DNA of 64,000 bases from Curtobacterium sp. S6. GTDB lineage: Bacteria > Actinomycetota > Actinomycetes > Actinomycetales > Micrococcaceae. Below the pieces are notes generated by a model. That model had not been told where the DNA came from. It worked only from the letters and a program-made list of their open reading frames with translations, and did not search any database. The stretch is taken from assembly GCF_000710345.2 (NCBI RefSeq), contig NZ_JHEL01000015.1:124001-188000 (forward strand), read 5' to 3'. Shown here piece by piece: positions 19,151 through 29,485 of this stretch. The translations under genes were made by a program, and so were the position numbers. Every line of letters begins with the position of its first letter. The stretch's first letter is position 1.

Positions 19151-22100
19151 GTGAATCAGCAGGTCCCCACCAGCCCACGGACCCAGCGGCGGACCGCCAG
19201 CCGGCCGCCGCTGGGTCCGCGGGCGCGCCGAACCATGGCCACCTTGATGGCGCTGAGCGTCCTGAGGGCCATCGGCCTGGTGGGCTTTGCCGCCTCGGTC
19301 GCCACCGTGCTGACGGCCCTCGCCCGCGAGGCGTTCCGCGCGATTCAGTCCGGCAGGGGCGTGGAGGCCGCGAGCGACTGGGCGAATTTCGTCGGCGCGC
19401 ATTCGGCCGGTGCCGACGGGATTTTTCCCTCCTGGATGACCGGCGTTGCGTCCGGCCAATGGGCCTGGCAGATCGCGTTCTGGGGCATCGGCGGGTTGCT
19501 GGTGCGCGGGGCGGCGGACTGGATGCTCTCGGTGGCCTCCCAACGGGCCGCGTCCGGGGCGAAGTCTGAATTAAGGCGGGGCCTGCTCGAGCGGGTCCTC
19601 TCGGGATCTTCCACGAACGCAACCGGCGACACGCACGACGACCACGCCGCATCCGACGGCGGGCTGGCCGTTCTGGCATCCCGCGGGCTGGACGCGTTGG
19701 ACGATTACTACGTCAAGTCACTGACGGCGATGTGTTCCTCGAGCGTCATCCCGGTGATCCTGGTTCTCGTGGTCCTGTGGCTGGACCCGGTGAGCGCCCT
19801 CATCCTGGTGCTGACGCTGCCCCTGGTGCCGTTGTTCATGATCCTGATCGGCAAGACGACGCAACAAGACACCGAACGAGCCCAATCCCAGTTGCTGAGG
19901 CTCTCCCAGCACATCGTGGAGCTCTCACGGGGTCTGCCGGTCCTCGTCGGCCTACGTCGGGACCGGGCCCAGGCGCGGGCCTTATCCGACATGGGGGAGT
20001 CGTACCGGAAACGAACCATGACGACCCTCCGCTCGGCCTTTCAGTCGTCGTTGGCCCTCGAACTCATCACCACGATATCGGTCGCGATCGTCGCGGTGTT
20101 CATCGGTCTCTGGCTGGTCACGGGCTCGATCGGGCTGGATACCGCCCTGGTGGTTCTGCTGGTGGCCCCCGAGTGTTTCCAGCCGCTTCGAGACCTGGGC
20201 TCGGCCTTCCACCAGTCGCAGGATGGCGTCGATGCCCTGCGTCGCGCCCAAAGGGTCATCGAGGGAGCGAGCCGCCCCGTGACGCGGAGCATCAGTTCGG
20301 ACGGCGGCGTCCACGTCGAACAGCCAACCGTGGGGTATCCCGGCCGGGAACCGGTCCTGGTCGACGTGAACCTGCACCTGCCGAAGGCCACCACGACGGT
20401 GGTCACGGGACCGTCCGGGGGCGGAAAATCGACGCTCCTCAAGGCGATGGGCGGCATGCTTCCGGGACCGGAAGCTCCCTCGCCCGACGCCTCAGGGCCC
20501 GCTAGTGGGGCGGCCGGGGGTCCGGGCGGCCATGGCCCCACGGTCAGCGGACCCGCGAACACGGCCTGGATCGGCCAGTCTCCCGCATTCCTCGCGGCCA
20601 CGGTCGTCGACGAGATCGCCCTCTATGCCATGCCGGAACACGCCGCGGCGTGGTTGCGCGAAGCGGAACCGGGCGCCGAGGGCCGGAACGAGTCCACCGA
20701 CGCCGAGTCCCACGACGCGAGCGTCCGGAACGAGGGGCAGGAACTGATCCGAGGCGTCCTGGTGGCCCTGGGCCTCGCCGAACTGGGCAAGGTCGCCCCG
20801 ACGTCCCTCTCGGCCGGCCAAGCCAGGCGGTTGGCCGTGGCACGTGTCCTGGCGGCGGCGCGCCGTCGACGTGGCGAGGACTCCTGGGGACTTGACCTGC
20901 TGGTCTTGGTGGACGAGCCGACGGCCCACCTGGACGAGATATCCGCGAACGCCGTGGTCAGGGCCCTCACCGAGCTGTCTGATTCCGGGGCGACCGTGGT
21001 GTGGGTGACCCACGATCCGGGCACCGTCGCGCACGCGGATCTGCACGTGGAGGTCCCCGGAGACGGCCGCGTCGTGATGCGCCGCTGCACACCCGAGGCC
21101 CCGGCGGGGAAGAACGCCGCGCGGGGCGCTGTCGACGCGCCGGAAACCAACGGCGACGACCAACCCGCACGGACGCGACGACCCGGGGCCGATGCCGACG
21201 CGCCGGCGTCGCCGGGGATCCGGAGGACACTCGATCTGCTGCGAACGCTCACCGGAATGGGGTGGAAGGCCGCGGTCGGGCCCATCCTGCTGAATTTCCT
21301 GACGATTTCCTTCGGCGCGTCCCTGACGGCCCTGTCCGGGTGGCTGATCGTTCGGGCCTCCGAACAACCCGGGATGATGTACCTGATGGTCGCCATTGTC
21401 GGGGTGCGCTTCTTCGGGTTGGGCAGGGCGGTCTTCCGCTATGTCGAGCGTCTGGCGACTCACGACGTCGTGCTTCGAGCCGCGAATCGGCTGCGCATCC
21501 GCACCTGGCGTTCCGTCGGCGAAACGGCCCTAGGGCTTCGCTCCCTGCTCCACGGCGGGGTGTTCCTGGACCGGTTGGTTGGGGACGTGGACGAGCTCCG
21601 CGACGAGACGCCTCGGGTCCTGCTCCCGATCGCCACGAATATTCCCGTGATGCTCGGTGCCGTCATCGCGACCTGGCTGACGGTTCCGTCGGCGGTCTGG
21701 TTGGTCGCGGGCGCGGCGTTGGCCAGCACGGTCGTGATCCCCTGGATCGTGATCGTGGCCGATCGGCGCGCCGAGTCGGTGCGGCGGTGGAGCACCTCGC
21801 GGACGCTGCGAGGCGTCGTCGGGATGATGGAATCCGCCGAGGACGTGCGGGGAAATCGCCTCGGTGCCCAGGTTCTGTCGGTATTCCGGGCATGGGATGA
21901 GGCCGCGTTGCGCGCCGCACGGAGAACCGCCTTCGCGGCGGGCTTGGGCAACGGAGCGACGGTTGCCCTCTGGTGGTTCACGGCGCTCATGGTCGCGGTC
22001 CTCGCGTGGGAACCGGTGACCTCGGGAAGGATCCCCGCGCCGATAGCGGCGATTCCGGTCCTGCTGTGCACCGCGCTCGTGGAACCTGCGGCGCAGGCGA

Positions 22101-22882
22101 CCGAGGCCGTGCGGGCCTGGCCGGCGTTCGCGCGCCTGATCGCCAAGATTCACGGCGGTATGCCCGAGGCGCCGGCCCCCGAGCCTGATGGTGACTCGAC
22201 CGATGCCGCCCTCCGGGAGGCCCGGACCCTTCGCCTCGTCGAGATGTCGGCCCGCTGGCCGGGGATGAGCGTTCCGGCGGTCCGAGGGGTGAGCGGCGGC
22301 GTCGAGCGGGGGACGGCCCTCGGGGTGACGGGCCCGTCGGGATCCGGAAAGTCCACGTCCCTCGCTGTCCTCCTGGGCTTCCTCCCGCCGGAGTCGGGGA
22401 AGATCCTTCTCGACGGTCGAGCGGTCGAGCCGACGCGGCTGCGGGGTGCCTCGGCCTGGTGCCCGCAGGACGCCTACATCTTCGACTCGACCCTCAAGGG
22501 AAACCTGGCCCTCGCCCGGCCCAAGGACAACGTGCCCACGGACGAGGAACTCACCGCGGTCCTGGACCGGGTGGGCCTCGGCGATTACCTCCGTGGCCAG
22601 AGGCACGGCCTGGACACCCGGGTAGGGGCCGGCGGTCACCGGCTCTCGGGAGGGCAGCGTCAGCGGCTGGCGGTCGCGCGTGCCCTCCTGACCCAAGCCC
22701 CATTCTTCCTCCTGGACGAGCCCACGGCCCACCTGGATCAGGAAGCCGCGACCGAGGTGATGGAAGAGATCAACAGGGCCACGCGGCGGGATGCCGACGG
22801 TGGCCTCGGCCCCGGGACGATCATCATCTCGCATCGGCCCGAAGACCTCGTCCACTGCGCAGATGTGATTTCCTTGCACTGA
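19151..22882 (+). CDS. cydDC: Fused CydDC heterodimeric ABC exporter
   Basis: 1243 aa single chain carrying both halves of the thiol (glutathione/cysteine-type) exporter needed to assemble cytochrome bd. Order: TMD1 (about 28-345), NBD1 with Walker A GPSGGGKST (420-428), a degenerate signature LSAGQ (about 553-557) and Walker B LVLVDEP (to 590); a charged linker (630-690); TMD2 (about 690-960); NBD2 with Walker A GPSGSGKST (near 1060), full signature LSGGQ and Walker B FFLLDEP. NBD1 carries an Ala/Gly/Pro-rich insert after Walker A (about 440-470) and an acidic loop (505-530). Start GTG 19151. The fusion of CydD and CydC is common in actinobacteria. It closes the cydA-cydB-cydDC operon. Confidence 0.94.
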   Translation: MNQQVPTSPRTQRRTASRPPLGPRARRTMATLMALSVLRAIGLVGFAASVATVLTALAREAFRAIQSGRGVEAASDWANFVGAHSAGADGIFPSWMTGVASGQWAWQIAFWGIGGLLVRGAADWMLSVASQRAASGAKSELRRGLLERVLSGSSTNATGDTHDDHAASDGGLAVLASRGLDALDDYYVKSLTAMCSSSVIPVILVLVVLWLDPVSALILVLTLPLVPLFMILIGKTTQQDTERAQSQLLRLSQHIVELSRGLPVLVGLRRDRAQARALSDMGESYRKRTMTTLRSAFQSSLALELITTISVAIVAVFIGLWLVTGSIGLDTALVVLLVAPECFQPLRDLGSAFHQSQDGVDALRRAQRVIEGASRPVTRSISSDGGVHVEQPTVGYPGREPVLVDVNLHLPKATTTVVTGPSGGGKSTLLKAMGGMLPGPEAPSPDASGPASGAAGGPGGHGPTVSGPANTAWIGQSPAFLAATVVDEIALYAMPEHAAAWLREAEPGAEGRNESTDAESHDASVRNEGQELIRGVLVALGLAELGKVAPTSLSAGQARRLAVARVLAAARRRRGEDSWGLDLLVLVDEPTAHLDEISANAVVRALTELSDSGATVVWVTHDPGTVAHADLHVEVPGDGRVVMRRCTPEAPAGKNAARGAVDAPETNGDDQPARTRRPGADADAPASPGIRRTLDLLRTLTGMGWKAAVGPILLNFLTISFGASLTALSGWLIVRASEQPGMMYLMVAIVGVRFFGLGRAVFRYVERLATHDVVLRAANRLRIRTWRSVGETALGLRSLLHGGVFLDRLVGDVDELRDETPRVLLPIATNIPVMLGAVIATWLTVPSAVWLVAGAALASTVVIPWIVIVADRRAESVRRWSTSRTLRGVVGMMESAEDVRGNRLGAQVLSVFRAWDEAALRAARRTAFAAGLGNGATVALWWFTALMVAVLAWEPVTSGRIPAPIAAIPVLLCTALVEPAAQATEAVRAWPAFARLIAKIHGGMPEAPAPEPDGDSTDAALREARTLRLVEMSARWPGMSVPAVRGVSGGVERGTALGVTGPSGSGKSTSLAVLLGFLPPESGKILLDGRAVEPTRLRGASAWCPQDAYIFDSTLKGNLALARPKDNVPTDEELTAVLDRVGLGDYLRGQRHGLDTRVGAGGHRLSGGQRQRLAVARALLTQAPFFLLDEPTAHLDQEAATEVMEEINRATRRDADGGLGPGTIIISHRPEDLVHCADVISLH

Positions 22883-22915
22883 ACACCGGCGTCGCGTCGA
22901 CGGAAGGGGACACTC

Positions 22916-23974
22916 GTGCGCACTCTCCAGAGGATCCTCGCCGTCGTGTGCCTGCTCGCGGTCCTGTACGGACTCTGGGTGCTCTCGGCGCCCTGGTGGG
23001 CCGGCCTGGGCCTGGGGGCGGTCGCGGCGCCGTGGACCGACGTCCTGCCCATCGCTCAGATCGTGGCGTTCCCCCGCATCGTGGCCCTGGTTTTCCTGGT
23101 GGGTTTCCTTGCCGCGATCGCGTTGCGGGTGCGGGGCCGGGCCCTGAGCCGCGCGGGGGAGCCCCGTGCGGGCAGGCCGGGGCTCGGGGCTCTCGTCTGC
23201 CTCGTGGGGGCGATGGCTTCGGTGGCCTGTCTGATCTTGGCCACGGTGCCGGCACCGTCGAACCGGCCGGATCAGGAACGCGAGCACACGATGAGCATCG
23301 TGAGCTGGAACGTCCACGACGAGCTCAGCGAGGACAATCTGAAGGAGCTCACCGACGGCCGTCCCGATGTGGTGGTGCTCCCCGAAGCGAGCACCGGCCC
23401 ACTGCGCGACCACCTTCGTGACATGGGGCGAGACGACCAATACCAGGTCTTCGCGACCTCGACGGAACCCGGATTCACTCCGACCACCGTCCTGGTGTCC
23501 AGGAAACTCGGCGAGTACCGGACGGCCGACGCCGCCACCACTACCCTGGGAACGCTCACGGTCGAACCCGTGGATCCCGGCTCGAGGAACCCCACGATCC
23601 TCGCCGTCCACACGGCCAGTCCGATGCCGCGGCGGATGAACCTCTGGGCGGGTGACGTCCGCTCTGTTCTGGACGAGGTGTGTCCGCGGGCAGGCGCCGC
23701 CCCGCGATCCCGGCCGATGGTCGCCGCGGGCGACTTCAACGCGAACCCGTGGCACGCGGAGATGGCCGGGCTCCCCGGCCGGGCCGGGTGCCAGGACGGA
23801 TTGCCGAATTCCGGCGTATCGAGCGGAACCTGGCCGAGCCGTTCGCCGGCCTGGGCCAGGACTCAGATCGACCACGTGATCGGCAACGGCTCGGTCACCG
23901 TCGACGACGGCCGGGTCCTTCCGCTGCGCGGAGGCTCGGACCATCTCCCGGTCGGCGCGACGATTCGGTACTGA
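22916..23974 (+). CDS. Endonuclease/exonuclease/phosphatase (EEP) domain membrane protein
   Basis: 352 aa. Residues 1-120 contain three hydrophobic helices (about 5-25, 47-70 and 92-112). The rest is an EEP fold: SIVSWNVHDE (about 126-135, the metal-binding Asn), LPEAS (Glu, near 156), AGDFNANPWH (catalytic Asp/Asn, near 280-289) and SDHLPVGATI (the terminal Asp-His). The domain follows the third helix, so it probably faces outside, where it could cleave phosphodiesters or phospholipids. The substrate is not deducible. GTG 22916 follows GAAGGGG. It begins 33 bases after cydDC and may be the last gene of that transcript. It is convergent with parC. Confidence 0.88.
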   Translation: MRTLQRILAVVCLLAVLYGLWVLSAPWWAGLGLGAVAAPWTDVLPIAQIVAFPRIVALVFLVGFLAAIALRVRGRALSRAGEPRAGRPGLGALVCLVGAMASVACLILATVPAPSNRPDQEREHTMSIVSWNVHDELSEDNLKELTDGRPDVVVLPEASTGPLRDHLRDMGRDDQYQVFATSTEPGFTPTTVLVSRKLGEYRTADAATTTLGTLTVEPVDPGSRNPTILAVHTASPMPRRMNLWAGDVRSVLDEVCPRAGAAPRSRPMVAAGDFNANPWHAEMAGLPGRAGCQDGLPNSGVSSGTWPSRSPAWARTQIDHVIGNGSVTVDDGRVLPLRGGSDHLPVGATIRY

Positions 23975-23994
23975 GGGCTGACCTGCCGGTGGTC

Positions 23995-26562
23995 TCAGCC
24001 GTCGGTCGGCAGGTCCACGGAATCCGCGGCGTCCTCCCGGATGGAACCGTCCTCCGCGCCGCTACCCAACGCGGGGCCGACGGCATCGATCGCCTGCTGA
24101 AGTTGGACGCCGGACCCATCGCGCGTTCCGTACTCGGTGGGGAGGGAGCGCGACACGCCGTTGGCCGAAACCGCCTTGGCCGGGCCGTGACCGGCCCACG
24201 CGAGCTGAAGAACCGACTCTCCCTTGAGGAATCGGTGGGCCCGCACCCCGCCGGTGGCCCGCCCCTTGGCCGGGTATTCGGAGAACTCGGTGATCTTCAC
24301 GGATCCGGCCGAGGTTCCCGGCAGCCCGTCACCCGGCTCGGCGACCGTCACGACCACCGCCGAATCGGTCGGAGAGACGGCACCGAAGAAAATGGCGCGA
24401 TCCTCGTCCGAGAGCTTGATACCGGCGACGCCGCCGCCCGTGCGCCCCTGGGGGCGGACCTTGGCCGCGTCGAAGGTCAGCAATTTGGCCTCGCGGGTGA
24501 TGAAGACCAGGTGATCGTCATTGGACGCGTGAACCACGCCGATCACGGCATCGCCATCCTTGAGATTGATGACCGGCCAGTCGTCGCGGTTCAGGGGATA
24601 GTCGGGATTGACCCGCTTGACGACCCCCTGGGCGGTTCCCAGGGCCAGCACCTGGTTGAGGGGCGCGAGGGCGACGAGCGACTCACCGCGCTCCAAGGTG
24701 AGGAAATCCTTGACCGTGACCCCGCTTCCGAGGTTCGGGGCGGTCCCCGTGATCTCGAGCTGAGGCACGTCCATCACGTTGACCCGCACCATCCTGCCGG
24801 CCGATGTCACCGCCCCGATCTCACCGCGCGCGGTCGCGGGGACCAGCGAGCGCAGGGCGTCGTGCTTGATCCGTTTCCCGGGGTCCTCGAAGGACTCGCG
24901 ACCGCCGGGGCCGCCAGGGGTGCGCCCCAGCATCCCCGAGGTCGACAGGGCCACCCAGCAGGGATCGTCCGCGATCTCCAGCGCGAGGCCGAGACCCTTC
25001 TTCGAGGCGGCGCCGGAGTCGGTCACGGCCGAGGCGAGCTTCGCGAGATCGTCGGACTCCGCGAGCTCGGTGCGCCGCTCGGTTCCGTACCGTTCGGCGA
25101 CCTCCTGCAACTCGTCCGAGACGACGCCCCGCAGCTTCGTGTCAGAGGCCAGAATCGATTGGAGCTCGGCGATCGTGGCATTCAGCTCGTCCCGCTCGGT
25201 TTCGAGCTCGATGCGAGAAAACTTGGTCAGCTGACGCAAACGCAGCTCGAGAATGTAGCTGGCCTGGGCCTCGCTGAGATCGAAGACGACCATGAGGCGT
25301 TCCCGGGCCTGGGCCGTCTGCTCGGAGGATCGAATGATCTCGATGACCTCGTCGATATCGATCATCGCGATGAGCAAGCCCTCGACCAGGTGCAGCCGGT
25401 CCTGCGACTTTTTCAGGCGGAACGCCGTGCGCCGGCGCACGACGTCGATGCGGTGCGCGACGTATACCTTGAGCAGGTCCAGCAGCCCCAGGGTCTGCGG
25501 TTGGCCGTCCACCAGGGCCACGTTGTTGATTCCGAAGGAATCTTCCAGCGGGGTGTGCTTGAACAGCGACTGCAACACCGCGTGGGGATTGAACCCGTTC
25601 TTGAGCTCGACGACCAGCCGGGTGCCGTTCTTGCGATCCGTCAGGTCGACGACGTCCGAGATCCCGGAGAGTTTCTTGGACTGGACGCCGTCCTTGATCT
25701 TATCGATGACCTTCTCCGCGCCCACGAGGTAGGGCAACTCGGTGATGACCAGGCCTTGCTTGCGAGCGGTGACCTGCTCCACGGAGACCTTGGCGCGGGT
25801 CTTGAAGGAACCACGGCCGGTCGCGTAGGCGTCCCGGATGCCGTTCAGCCCGACGATCCTGCCGCCCGTGGGCAGATCCGGGCCCGGGATGAAGGCCATG
25901 ATCTCGTCGAGGGTGGCGTCGGGGTGGTCGATGAGATGACGGGCACCGGCGATGACCTCGCCGAGGTTGTGCGGGGCCATATTCGTCGCCATGCCCACCG
26001 CGATCCCGGAGGAGCCGTTGACGAGGAGATTCGGGAAAGCGGCCGGCAGAACCCCCGGCTGGGTGAACTGGTTGTCATAGTTCGGCACAAAGTCGACGAC
26101 GTCTTCATCCAGATCGCCGGTCAGGGCCAGGGCCGCCGGCGCCATGCGAGCCTCGGTGTAACGGGCCGCCGCCGGACCGTCGTCGACCGAGCCGAAGTTG
26201 CCGTGACCGTCCACGAGGGGCATGCGCATCGCAAAGGACTGGGCGAGACGCACCATGGCGTCGTAGATCGCGCTGTCCCCGTGGGGGTGGAGCTTGCCCA
26301 TGACCTCGCCGACCACTCGGGCCGACTTCACGTGGCCTCGATCCGGGCGCAACCCCATCTGCGTCATCATGTACAGGATGCGCCGTTGCACGGGCTTGAG
26401 GCCGTCACGGGCGTCCGGCAGGGCCCGGGAGTAGATGACCGAGTACGAGTACTCGAGAAAGCTCGTTTCCATCTCCGAGGAGACATCGATGTCCACGATG
26501 TTCTCGACGACGTCGAGCGGGAAGTCCTCGGGGGTGTGCGACGACTTGCGGCGGGGTGCCAT
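23995..26562 (-). CDS. parC: DNA topoisomerase IV subunit A (ParC/GyrA family)
   Basis: DNA-cleaving subunit of the type IIA topoisomerase, partner of ParE at 14-16 kb; 855 aa. The winged-helix region includes [22 protein letters not shown] (quinolone-determining region, with S97 at the usual resistance position) and the catalytic tyrosine Y135 in [10 protein letters not shown] coiled-coil tower and a C-terminal beta-pinwheel follow. I see no canonical GyrA box (QRRGGKG); the nearest stretch is [14 protein letters not shown] near residue 775, which supports topoisomerase IV rather than gyrase. ATG 26562 follows GTGAGGATC. It is divergent from the GNAT fusion gene. Confidence 0.92.
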   Translation of the reverse strand: MAPRRKSSHTPEDFPLDVVENIVDIDVSSEMETSFLEYSYSVIYSRALPDARDGLKPVQRRILYMMTQMGLRPDRGHVKSARVVGEVMGKLHPHGDSAIYDAMVRLAQSFAMRMPLVDGHGNFGSVDDGPAAARYTEARMAPAALALTGDLDEDVVDFVPNYDNQFTQPGVLPAAFPNLLVNGSSGIAVGMATNMAPHNLGEVIAGARHLIDHPDATLDEIMAFIPGPDLPTGGRIVGLNGIRDAYATGRGSFKTRAKVSVEQVTARKQGLVITELPYLVGAEKVIDKIKDGVQSKKLSGISDVVDLTDRKNGTRLVVELKNGFNPHAVLQSLFKHTPLEDSFGINNVALVDGQPQTLGLLDLLKVYVAHRIDVVRRRTAFRLKKSQDRLHLVEGLLIAMIDIDEVIEIIRSSEQTAQARERLMVVFDLSEAQASYILELRLRQLTKFSRIELETERDELNATIAELQSILASDTKLRGVVSDELQEVAERYGTERRTELAESDDLAKLASAVTDSGAASKKGLGLALEIADDPCWVALSTSGMLGRTPGGPGGRESFEDPGKRIKHDALRSLVPATARGEIGAVTSAGRMVRVNVMDVPQLEITGTAPNLGSGVTVKDFLTLERGESLVALAPLNQVLALGTAQGVVKRVNPDYPLNRDDWPVINLKDGDAVIGVVHASNDDHLVFITREAKLLTFDAAKVRPQGRTGGGVAGIKLSDEDRAIFFGAVSPTDSAVVVTVAEPGDGLPGTSAGSVKITEFSEYPAKGRATGGVRAHRFLKGESVLQLAWAGHGPAKAVSANGVSRSLPTEYGTRDGSGVQLQQAIDAVGPALGSGAEDGSIREDAADSVDLPTDG

Positions 26563-26600
26563 CTACGGATCCTCACGGTTAATCGAATTCGGGCGACCCC

Positions 26601-26606
26601 AGTCTA
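26601..26606 (-). promoter_or_regulatory. Putative -10 box for parC
   Basis: TAGACT on the minus strand, 38 bases before the parC ATG. The -35 position (about 26624-26629) does not match TTGACA well. It mirrors the TAGACT of the divergent gene. Confidence 0.4.
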
Positions 26607-26635
26607 GAGCAATAGGCCCCTGTGACTTGCGCTAC

Positions 26636-26641
26636 TAGACT
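26636..26641 (+). promoter_or_regulatory. Putative -10 box for a leaderless GNAT-fusion transcript
   Basis: TAGACT lies exactly 6 nt before the ATG at 26648, and there is no Shine-Dalgarno sequence in front of the gene. Expected initiation is at or next to the start codon. Confidence 0.55.
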
Positions 26642-26647
26642 GTTCGT

Positions 26648-29365
26648 ATGGTCGATGAAAACTCCTACCCGTCCCACTGGGAAGCGGACGTGGTACTCCG
26701 CGACGGTGCCACGGCGCACCTGCGTCCGGTCCAGCCCACCGACAAGGACGCGCTCGCCGCGATGTATGCGCGACAGTCGGAACGCACGATCTATCTGCGA
26801 TTCTTCACGTTCAAATCCACGCTGAGCGCCAAGGAGCTGACGCGGTTCACGACCGTGGATCACAACGATCGGGTCGCCTTCGTGATCATGCTCGGCGACG
26901 AGATGATCGGTATTGGCCGCTACGATCGCACGAACGAGCCGCACGAGGCCGAAGTCGCCTTCTTCATTTCGGACCTTCACCACGGACGCGGCATCGGTTC
27001 GATCCTGCTGGAACACCTGGCCGCGGCCGGCCTGGAGCGGGGCATCACGAAATTCTCGGCCGAGGTGTTGCCCGAGAACCGCAAGATGCTCAACGTGTTT
27101 TCGGAGGCCGGCTTCGAGGTCGCCCGGGTCTTCGACGACGGCGTCGTGATGGTGAACTTCGACATCGACCCGACCGAGAAATCCCGCGAGGTCATGGCGG
27201 CCCGTGAGCACCGTGCCGAGGCCAAATCGGTATCCTCGCTGGTCGCACCGCGTTCGATCGCCGTGGTGGGGGCGTCGCGGGACTGGACGCAGGTCGGGCA
27301 CGAGATTCTCGTGAACATCATCGAGGGAGGCTTTGCCGGCCCCGTCTACGGGGTCAACCCCGAGGCCTTCGAGCTCGCCGGGATGAAGGCTTATCCGACC
27401 ATCGAAGACATCCCCGAAGTCGTCGACCTGGCGATCGTCTCGGTGCCGATTCCCGCCGTGGCCGACGTCGTCGATCGGTGCGGTCGCCTCGGCGTGCGCG
27501 GCGTCTGCATCGTGACCGGGGGATACGCCGACGACGGCGCTCGGGGGCGCGCGAGGCAACGGGCCCTTGTCCGGAAGGCGCGAAGCTACGGAATGCGGGT
27601 CATCGGGCCGGCATCGCTCGGTCTGATCAACACCGACCCGGCCGTCAGCCTCAACGCCACCCTGGGGGAGGTCAAGCCCACGCGGGGGAGCCTGGGCCTG
27701 TTCAGCCAGTCGGCCGCGATCGGTGTGCTGCTCGCGACCTCCGCCCACCGGCGAGACCTGGGGGTGTCCACGGTCTTCTCGGCGGGCAACAAGACCGACG
27801 TGTCCGGCAACGATCTGATGCAGTACTGGGAGGACGATCCCGCGACCTCGACGTGTTGCATGTACCTGGAATCCATCGGCAACCCGAGGAAGTTTTCGCG
27901 CATCGCCCGTCGCCTGGCCCGTTCCAAGCCGGTGGTCGTGGCCAAATCGGATGTCACGGGCGTGCAATTGCCGCCGGGGCACTCGGGCCGCACCAGCTCG
28001 GCACCGGTCGAAGCATTGGACGAGATGTTCCGCCAGGCCGGGGTGATCCGTGCCCAGACATCAGAGCACCTCATGGACATCGCCCAGTTGCTGGTCTCTC
28101 AGCCGCTGCCCCGGGGTAGACGGGTCGCCATTTTCTCGAACGCCTTCGCGCTGGGCCAGGTGCTCGCGGACGCGTGCGCGAGCCACGACGTCGAGGGCCA
28201 TCACTCGGACCACGTGCTGGACACCTCCAGCGACGACCTCGATTCCCTGGAGATGATCCGCGACGCCGTGCTCGCGGCCTTGAACTCCGCCTCGATCGAT
28301 GCGGTCGTGGCGTCCTTCCTGCCCTCGCCGCTGGTCACCCCGGAGGAGATCGCCGAGGTGCTCGCCGACTGCGGCGCGAAGACCGGTAAGCCCGTCCTTG
28401 CGTCCTTCGCCGGGGTCATGACGCAGGCGGCGTATCGGCGCGGCATCTACCCCGCGCCCCGGGAGATCAGCGAGGCCGGGACCGAAGAGACGCGAACGTA
28501 TCCCGGTTTGCCGTGCTACGAAAGCCCCGGCGCGGCGATCGGTGCGCTCGCGGCGGCCATGGACTACGTGGCCTGGCGAGAGCAGGAAGACGCGTTCGTG
28601 CCCGAGGTCGAGGACGCGGACACCGCCGCGGCCAAACAGACCATCCAGGGGCTCATGACGGGGGTGCCCGGAGACGGTCTGCTGGAGTTGGACCAGGGCG
28701 ACACCCGTGAGCTTCTGGGCAGTTACGGCATCGAGGTCCTGGAATCCGTGCCCTTTGACACCCCGCAACAGGCCGTCGAGGCGGCCGGACGACTCGGCTA
28801 TCCCGTGGTCCTCAAGGCGATCGACCCCACGATGCGTCACCGGCTCGACCTCGGCGGCGTCCGTCTGGGCATCGAGGACGAAGAGACCCTCGTGCGCGAC
28901 ATCGACCTGATGCATCGAACGCTGGAGCCGTACGGGAATTTCGATCTCGAGGTCCAGTCGATGGCCCCGACGGGCCAGAATTGCGTGATCAGGGCGATGG
29001 AAGACCCCCTGTTGGGCCCGGTGCTTTCCTTCGGCATGGCGGGGGATTCGGTGAATCTCCTGGACGACTGGGCACATCGTGTCCCGCCGTTGACCCAGGG
29101 CGACGTCGCCAAGATGGTGCGTGCGCCGAAGGCCTCCCGGAAACTATTCGGCTACGCCGGGCTGCCGCCCGTGCGCGTGGAGCTCCTGGAGGATTTGCTG
29201 CGGCGCGTCGCGCAACTCAAGGACCGGTTCCCCGAAGTCGCCCTGTTGGAGCTCAATCCCGTCATGATCTCGGCCGACACCCTGACGGTCCTCGGGGCAT
29301 CGGTCAAACTCGGCAATCCGCGTCAGCGGACGGACAGCGCACGACGAACGATGTCTCGCTCGTGA
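26648..29365 (+). CDS. GNAT acetyltransferase fused to an NDP-forming acyl-CoA synthetase-like protein (Pat/PatZ type)
   Basis: 905 aa. The N-terminal GNAT domain (about 15-175) has the acetyl-CoA loop HGRGIGS (112-118). A CoA-binding Rossmann domain follows (about 200-330; VAPRSIAVVGASRDWTQVG), then a succinyl-CoA ligase-like domain with SQSAAIG and GHSGRTSSAP, the place where the phospho-histidine of active synthetases sits. The C-terminus is an ATP-grasp domain (about 680-895). This architecture is that of bacterial protein lysine acetyltransferases that control acetyl-CoA synthetase and other enzymes, but with GNAT first, the actinobacterial order. Whether the synthetase part still works is not decidable here. 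It is divergent from parC. Confidence 0.88.
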   Translation: MVDENSYPSHWEADVVLRDGATAHLRPVQPTDKDALAAMYARQSERTIYLRFFTFKSTLSAKELTRFTTVDHNDRVAFVIMLGDEMIGIGRYDRTNEPHEAEVAFFISDLHHGRGIGSILLEHLAAAGLERGITKFSAEVLPENRKMLNVFSEAGFEVARVFDDGVVMVNFDIDPTEKSREVMAAREHRAEAKSVSSLVAPRSIAVVGASRDWTQVGHEILVNIIEGGFAGPVYGVNPEAFELAGMKAYPTIEDIPEVVDLAIVSVPIPAVADVVDRCGRLGVRGVCIVTGGYADDGARGRARQRALVRKARSYGMRVIGPASLGLINTDPAVSLNATLGEVKPTRGSLGLFSQSAAIGVLLATSAHRRDLGVSTVFSAGNKTDVSGNDLMQYWEDDPATSTCCMYLESIGNPRKFSRIARRLARSKPVVVAKSDVTGVQLPPGHSGRTSSAPVEALDEMFRQAGVIRAQTSEHLMDIAQLLVSQPLPRGRRVAIFSNAFALGQVLADACASHDVEGHHSDHVLDTSSDDLDSLEMIRDAVLAALNSASIDAVVASFLPSPLVTPEEIAEVLADCGAKTGKPVLASFAGVMTQAAYRRGIYPAPREISEAGTEETRTYPGLPCYESPGAAIGALAAAMDYVAWREQEDAFVPEVEDADTAAAKQTIQGLMTGVPGDGLLELDQGDTRELLGSYGIEVLESVPFDTPQQAVEAAGRLGYPVVLKAIDPTMRHRLDLGGVRLGIEDEETLVRDIDLMHRTLEPYGNFDLEVQSMAPTGQNCVIRAMEDPLLGPVLSFGMAGDSVNLLDDWAHRVPPLTQGDVAKMVRAPKASRKLFGYAGLPPVRVELLEDLLRRVAQLKDRFPEVALLELNPVMISADTLTVLGASVKLGNPRQRTDSARRTMSRS

Positions 29366-29485
29366 CATGGGCCGCCGCGGATGGGGCCGCGGGAACGTAG
29401 AATGGCGACAGCGGGCCGGGCATCGGCGCGCAAACATCGTTCGAGGCCGGCGTCCCGTCGTCGGCAAATCGTCGGAAGCGAGTGC

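Noticed and set aside
21530-23944. 804-aa open frame antisense to cydDC and the EEP gene
   Set aside because: Spans two real genes on the other strand and has the composition of an antisense shadow.
23680-26607. 975-aa open frame antisense to parC
   Set aside because: Shadow of the topoisomerase gene; it has no start context, no domain, and runs from inside the EEP gene into the parC promoter region.
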